From positions 1 through 17,048 of the forward strand of contig MNVP01000050.1 in the NCBI GenBank assembly GCA_001871815.1: 17,048 nt of DNA, in the 5' to 3' direction. The notes under the pieces were generated by a model. That model did no database searches and was not told the DNA's origin. It saw only the letters and a program-made list of their open reading frames with translations. The stretch is from Candidatus Omnitrophica bacterium CG1_02_40_15 (GTDB lineage Bacteria; Omnitrophota; Gorgyraeia; Gorgyraeales; Gorgyraeaceae). The position numbers were made by a program, and so were the translations under genes. Within the stretch, counting starts at the first letter, position 1. Each line of letters begins with the position of its first letter. Shown in pieces: positions 13,958-17,048 of the stretch.

Positions 13958-15075
13958 TTTCTGCCTGCCCCGTACCCGAGCGAAGCGAGTGGTGCGGGGT
14001 ACCTATAATATGCAGCGCATGCGCCTTCGCTCGAAACCATGCATGCGCCGTAAGGATTATTAGGATTACACTTTTTAGAAAATAACTTGCATTCTAGAGG
14101 CGTTTTTATGCCTTTTAACACACTGCCGCATATACATCCCTTATCTATGCTAGTTTTTGGTTCCGGTAAATTTATATTATTCTCTATATCAAAATCCGCA
14201 TATCGCTTGCTTAAGATTAATCCGCTCTTTGGTATAATCCCTATGCCTCTCCATTCAGAATCATTTACTGAAAAAACCTCATCTATAAGATGGAGCGCTT
14301 TGACATTGCCTTGGGCTTTGACTACGCGGTTATACTGGTTTTCAACTTCTGCTTTTTTTGATTTAACCTGCCTTACAAGCATCAAAATAGACTGCAATAT
14401 ATCAAGAGGTTCAAAGCCCGCTATCACGCATGGTATATTGTATTTCCTGCAAATATCAGTATAAGATTTTATTCCTATAATAGCGCTTACGTGCGCAGGG
14501 CACAGAAATCCTTTTATATTTACATGTTTATCTCCTGCCAGTAATTTCATTGCAGGAGGCATGATTTTATGTCCAGAATACACAAAAAAGTTTTTCAGCT
14601 TTTTCTTCTTTGCGTATTTTATACTGGCTGCTATAGTCGGAACAGTTGTCTCAAATCCTATTCCAAGGAATACTATTCTTTTATCCTTATTATTTTCCGC
14701 AAACATAGCAGCATCTATTGCTGAATAAACAACCTTTACCTTGCCTTTTGACTTTTGTTTCAAAAGGCTGGATTTAGTGCCAGGCACTTTTAACATGTCT
14801 CCGAAACTGAATACAATAATATCGTCAATAGCTGTAAGGGCTATCGCTTTATCAATATAATTTTTAGGAGTCACGCATACAGGACATCCTGGCCCGGAAA
14901 TAAGCCCTATATTCTTTGGAAGCGTCCTTCTGATGCCAAACCTTTCAACAGCCATAGTATGAGTGCCGCATACTTCCATAAAATTCACCTGGCATAAATC
15001 TTTAGCCTCTTCATTTATCAGTCTGTATAATTTTTCAGCGATATCCAAGTTTCTGAATTCGTCTATATATTTCAT
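13954..15075 (-). CDS. hypD: HypD, Fe(CN)2CO assembly scaffold with a repeat-encoded tail
   Basis: A 373-residue maturation protein. Conserved motifs are EVCGTHTMAV, ISGPGCPVCVTP, GFETTVPTIAAS, GHKIMPPAMKLL, GFLCPAHVSAIIG, and the C-terminal [4Fe-4S] cysteines in CICGSVLKG, LECKLFSKKC and YGACMVSSEGACAAYY. HypD assembles the iron-cyanide-CO group with HypC and HypE. The last about 15 residues (YPAPLASLGYGAGRK) are encoded by a family B repeat (13966-14003), yet the TGA still overlaps the hypE start. No clear Shine-Dalgarno sequence precedes the ATG at 15075; a strong hairpin lies immediately upstream. Confidence 0.97.
   Translation of the reverse strand: MKYIDEFRNLDIAEKLYRLINEEAKDLCQVNFMEVCGTHTMAVERFGIRRTLPKNIGLISGPGCPVCVTPKNYIDKAIALTAIDDIIVFSFGDMLKVPGTKSSLLKQKSKGKVKVVYSAIDAAMFAENNKDKRIVFLGIGFETTVPTIAASIKYAKKKKLKNFFVYSGHKIMPPAMKLLAGDKHVNIKGFLCPAHVSAIIGIKSYTDICRKYNIPCVIAGFEPLDILQSILMLVRQVKSKKAEVENQYNRVVKAQGNVKALHLIDEVFSVNDSEWRGIGIIPKSGLILSKRYADFDIENNINLPEPKTSIDKGCICGSVLKGIKTPLECKLFSKKCNPNNPYGACMVSSEGACAAYYRYPAPLASLGYGAGRK
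13966..14003. repeat. Family B palindromic repeat at the 3' end of hypD
   Basis: Nearly identical to the repeat in mrpE (911-946), with the core GAGCGAAGCGA and GGGG/CCCC ends. It encodes the HypD tail in a different frame from that used in mrpE. Its edge also provides an AGG upstream of the hypE start. Confidence 0.87.
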
Positions 15076-15085
15076 TAATGAGCAC

Positions 15086-15120
15086 TTGGGTTACGGCGTA
15101 TAAAATACGCCGTAACCCAA
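15086..15120. repeat. Perfect hairpin upstream of hypD
   Basis: Arms of 16 bp, beginning TTGGGTTACGGCGTAT, enclose a three-base loop. It ends about ten bases before the hypD start and could hinder or shape translation initiation. No U-tract follows. Confidence 0.88.
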
Positions 15121-15154
15121 CCTCTATAAGTAACCTCTATTGCTGTGCGAATTA

Positions 15155-15204
15155 ATCCCGCCCTTTTGAATAGCAAGCTGAAAAAATTACCAAAAGGGCG
15201 GGAT
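15155..15204. repeat. Hairpin in the hypC-hypD gap
   Basis: Perfect 14-bp arms ATCCCGCCCTTTTG (15155-15168) and CAAAAGGGCGGGAT (15191-15204) enclose 22 bases. It is unrelated in sequence to the hairpins on either side. Confidence 0.85.
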
Positions 15205-15216
15205 AAATTCAGACTT

Positions 15217-15265
15217 ATGACTTATGGCGTCCGACACCGAAACAATGGCAGACTCCATAAGTCAT
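15217..15265. repeat. Hairpin adjoining the hypC stop codon
   Basis: Perfect 11-bp arms ATGACTTATGG (15217-15227) and CCATAAGTCAT (15255-15265) enclose 27 bases. It is the third distinct inverted repeat in the 194-bp hypC-hypD gap. Confidence 0.82.
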
Positions 15266-15269
15266 GTCC

Positions 15270-15479
15270 TCATTTAATTTCCTCTAATAATTTTAACGTC
15301 TCTTCTGCCTTAACAGTATCTAATTTCTCTATTGCAAACCCGGCGTGCACAATAACATAATCGCCTACCTTAGGATTTTTTAAAAAACTAATCCCTATAG
15401 TGCGCTGTATCCCGCCGCTGGATACAACCGCCCTATCTCCACTTATCTTTAAAATCCTCATTGGTATAGCTAAACACAT
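15270..15479 (-). CDS. hypC: HypC/HybG-family hydrogenase maturation chaperone
   Basis: A 69-residue protein opening MCLAIPMRIL; Cys2 is the ligand that holds iron and contacts HypD and the large subunit. The rest shows the family's small beta-barrel (VVSSGGIQRTIGISF, VGDYVIVHAGFAIEKLD). I chose the ATG at 15479, which has GAGG five bases upstream. The open frame extends further to 15533, but that stretch is encoded by a family C palindrome. It lies between hypF and hypD in a common order. Confidence 0.96.
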   Translation of the reverse strand: MCLAIPMRILKISGDRAVVSSGGIQRTIGISFLKNPKVGDYVIVHAGFAIEKLDTVKAEETLKLLEEIK

Positions 15480-15493
15480 TTTTACCTCTTCAA

Positions 15494-15524
15494 TGTAGGG
15501 GACGGTTAGTGACCGTCCCCTACA
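15494..15524. repeat. 31-bp palindrome (family C) at the hypF-hypC junction
   Basis: Perfect 13-bp arms beginning TGTAGGGGACGGT enclose a five-base loop. Same length and ends as 5815-5845. The TAG in its outer edge, read on the minus strand, is the stop codon of hypF. Confidence 0.9.
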
Positions 15525-16758
15525 AATTAGCAAGCACTGCTTGCCCTAATGCAATACCGCCATCATGCGTTGGAATATTTTTATGTACGTAAATATTGAA
15601 TCCTTCTTTTTCTAATATCGGCTTTATGCGCCCACTCAAATACTTATTCTGAAAAACCCCTCCACTCATACAAACCTTTCCTATCTTATATCTTTTTCTC
15701 AATAAATTACAGGCTTCTTTTATCATATCGCAAATAGAATTATGAAACTTTACTGAAATCTCTGGTTTTTTCACACCCCTCTTTAAATCTTTAACAACGC
15801 TTCTTATCACTGGTTCCCAATCTATTATAACAACTCCAGCTTCATTAAAATATCCAAACTTATATTTTCTATGCTCTGTGCTCCACGCTCCATGCTCCAA
15901 TATCATCTTCTCTAATTCAATCGCTGCCTCACCTTCGTATCCTGCAAAAGCGCATATCCCTATAAGCGCTGAAACACCGTCAAATAACCTTCCCATGCTG
16001 GATGTTAAAGGCGAGTTTATCTTTTTATCTATCATCTGGCTAAGTATATCTATTTTTTTCTTATCTAACCTGGTTAAAATCTCAGGGATTGCGGATTTTC
16101 CATATATAGCATAAAGATAACTAAACGCCATCCGCCATGGCTCTTTAATAGAAGCTTCTCCGCCTGGCATTGGGATATATTTTAAATGGCTAGCCCTTTT
16201 TAATCCTTTTATGTCCCCTACAAAAAATTCCCCTCCCCATATATTCCCATCCAGCCCAAAACCAGTGCCGTCAAACGCAATTCCTATCACTTTGCCTTTT
16301 ATATTATTATCTGTCATGCAGCTTGCTATATGCGCTTCATGATGCTGTATCTTCGTCGTTCGCCCCTCGGCTTCGCTCGGGACTCCCTTTGGTCGCCGTT
16401 CGCCCCTCGGCTTCGTGCTTCGGCTTCGCTCAGCACCATTCGAAGCACCGTGAGCCTGTCGAACGGCTCGGGACTCCCTTCGGTCGTCGTTCGTCGTTCG
16501 CAGAGCATATTTAGTAGAAACATATTCCGGATGTAAGTCACATGCAATAATCATGGGTTTTATTTTTAATTTTCTTTGAAGCCTTTTTATATCCCTCTCA
16601 AATTTTTTAAAATTCTCCAGATCGCTCAGGTCTCCTCCTGAATCTGACAAATAGGCAGTATTGCCTTTGACAAAACAAAAAACGCCCTTTGACTGAGCGC
16701 CAACTGCTAAAATACTATTCTTTATCTTATATGGCAAAACAATCTTTGTATATCTCAT
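15520..16758 (-). CDS. hypF: HypF C-terminal carbamoyltransferase domain only, with a repeat-encoded insertion
   Basis: A 412-residue protein matching only the C-terminal, Kae1-like half of HypF, which makes carbamoyl-AMP-derived carbamoyl for HypE. Visible are ILAVGAQSKGVFCFVKG, SDSGGDLSDLENF, CDLHPEYVSTKYA, the metal-binding HHEAH (about 139-143), FDGTGFGLDGNIWGGEFFV, SGGVFQNKYLSGRI and THDGGIALGQA. The acylphosphatase, zinc-finger and YrdC domains (about 350 residues in full HypF) are absent; the frame starts where YrdC normally ends, and a transposase begins 156 bp upstream. Residues about 87-135 are encoded by nested repeats inserted between the conserved KYA and QHHEAH. Either the gene is split or it was truncated by the insertion sequence. 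Confidence 0.9.
   Translation of the reverse strand: MRYTKIVLPYKIKNSILAVGAQSKGVFCFVKGNTAYLSDSGGDLSDLENFKKFERDIKRLQRKLKIKPMIIACDLHPEYVSTKYALRTTNDDRRESRAVRQAHGASNGAERSRSTKPRGERRPKGVPSEAEGRTTKIQHHEAHIASCMTDNNIKGKVIGIAFDGTGFGLDGNIWGGEFFVGDIKGLKRASHLKYIPMPGGEASIKEPWRMAFSYLYAIYGKSAIPEILTRLDKKKIDILSQMIDKKINSPLTSSMGRLFDGVSALIGICAFAGYEGEAAIELEKMILEHGAWSTEHRKYKFGYFNEAGVVIIDWEPVIRSVVKDLKRGVKKPEISVKFHNSICDMIKEACNLLRKRYKIGKVCMSGGVFQNKYLSGRIKPILEKEGFNIYVHKNIPTHDGGIALGQAVLANL
16352..16501. repeat. Nested family A repeat block inside hypF
   Basis: About 150 bp (50 codons) with one and a half copies of the family A unit also found at 4641-4707. A second element, with GTGCTTCG and CGAAGCAC arms and GAGCCTGTCGAACGG, appears inserted into one copy. 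The block keeps hypF open and separates two strongly conserved motifs. Confidence 0.85.
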
Positions 16759-16877
16759 GCTAATCCAAACAACTTTACACTTTAGACATTCAGACTGTGT
16801 CGTAATTAATGCGGTGCTCTCATAAATAATTATACAAAATGTTACTCGATATTATATCAATTTATCGTCGGATATGC

Positions 16878-16906
16878 TATAATAAATGTGTAAATACTGA
16901 AAGGAG
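16878..16906 (+). promoter_or_regulatory. Transposase -10 box and ribosome binding site
   Basis: An extended -10, TGCTATAAT (box at 16878-16883), and AAGGAG (16901-16906) eight bases before the ATG. The -35 region about 17 bp upstream is poor (TATCAA), as is common with an extended -10. Confidence 0.6.
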
Positions 16907-16914
16907 ACTTTATT

Positions 16915-17048
16915 ATGGCATATCGCTACGGTAACCGTGAACAGATAGAACTCTTCCCGCAAGCAATCGAAGATTATGTAACTAAAGATGACCCTGTGCG
17001 GGCATATGATGCCTTTTGTGAAGCGCTTGACTTTAGTGAACTAGGGAT
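16915..17048 (+). CDS. IS1182-family transposase, N-terminal fragment (runs off right edge)
   Basis: The first 44 residues, MAYRYGNREQIELFPQAIED then YVTKDDPVRAYDAFCEALDF, match the N-terminus of IS1182/DUF772-type DDE transposases. The start has a strong AAGGAG site. It is divergent from hypF and the only supported plus-strand gene. Its richer G+C codon choice differs from the A+T-leaning neighbours, fitting recent arrival. The catalytic domain lies outside the window, so intactness is unknown. Confidence 0.85.
   Translation, partial: MAYRYGNREQIELFPQAIEDYVTKDDPVRAYDAFCEALDFSELG

Larger units (their letters stand above)
16759..17048 (+). mobile_element. Left end of an IS1182-type insertion sequence (boundary unresolved)
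   Basis: The 156 bp between hypF and the plus-strand transposase carry no gene. They contain A+T-rich sequence with the transposase promoter and probably the element's left terminal inverted repeat, which I cannot define because the right end lies outside the window. The IS may begin anywhere between about 16765 and 16830. Confidence 0.55.

Noticed and set aside
15086..15265. CRISPR array or tandem repeat between hypC and hypD
   Set aside because: The three inverted repeats are unrelated to each other; there is no repeated unit with regular spacers.
15480..15533. Longer HypC starting at 15533
   Set aside because: The added residues come from the 31-bp palindrome; MCLAIPM at 15479 with a GAGG site is the conserved start.
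16323..16547. Several overlapping open frames on both strands in the hypF region
   Set aside because: They exist because the repeat block is stop-free in every frame; hypF homology on the minus strand continues on both sides.
1..17048. tRNA, rRNA or riboswitch genes
   Set aside because: No cloverleaf, rRNA-like or known riboswitch core was recognised by eye; long gaps are filled by palindromic repeats. A covariance-model search was not possible here.

Overview
The window is one long minus-strand block from an anaerobic bacterium. It encodes a membrane-bound group 4 [NiFe] hydrogenase joined to a multisubunit Mrp-type Na+/H+ antiporter, preceded by hydrogenase maturation genes. Only a transposase fragment at the right edge is on the plus strand. 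The A+T-rich coding sequence and the many G+C-rich palindromic repeats recall uncultivated lineages such as Omnitrophota. That placement is from memory and is weak; no rRNA or other phylogenetic marker is present.

In transcription order (right to left): hypF, reduced to its C-terminal carbamoyltransferase domain (16758-15520), hypC, hypD, hypE, a UPF0280/ApbE-like gene, and a NIL-domain ferredoxin gene (to 11771). The last two resemble components of an anaerobic homocysteine-forming sulfur pathway. A non-coding gap at 11637-11770 carries a good sigma-70-like promoter, so the hydrogenase genes proper probably form their own operon. That operon reads: sulfhydrogenase-type beta subunit (two [4Fe-4S]), sulfhydrogenase-type gamma subunit (FAD/NAD(P)H, [2Fe-2S]), a CooF/HycB-type ferredoxin, then NuoH-, NuoB-, NuoC- and NuoD-like subunits. 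The NuoD-like subunit keeps all four Ni-Fe cysteine ligands. A 615-residue NuoL/MrpA-like antiporter subunit follows, then MbhDE, MrpB, MrpC, MrpD, MrpE, MrpF and the start of MrpG at the left edge.

My reading is that electrons pass between NAD(P)H and H+/H2 through the flavoprotein, the beta subunit and the ferredoxin to the NuoB/NuoD core, coupled to Na+ or H+ movement through the Mrp module. Direction and cofactor cannot be told from sequence. The union of a sulfhydrogenase-type diaphorase pair with an energy-converting hydrogenase-Mrp complex, without a NuoI-like ferredoxin subunit, is the main biochemical novelty candidate.

The second notable layer is a dense set of palindromic repeats. 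Several families sit between genes and also inside genes without breaking the reading frame: in mrpE, twice in the 615-residue antiporter subunit, at the C-termini of hypD and the hydrogenase large subunit, and as a nested block of about 150 bp in hypF. One family is free of stop codons in all six frames and is read in different frames in different genes. This resembles in concept the Rickettsia palindromic elements.
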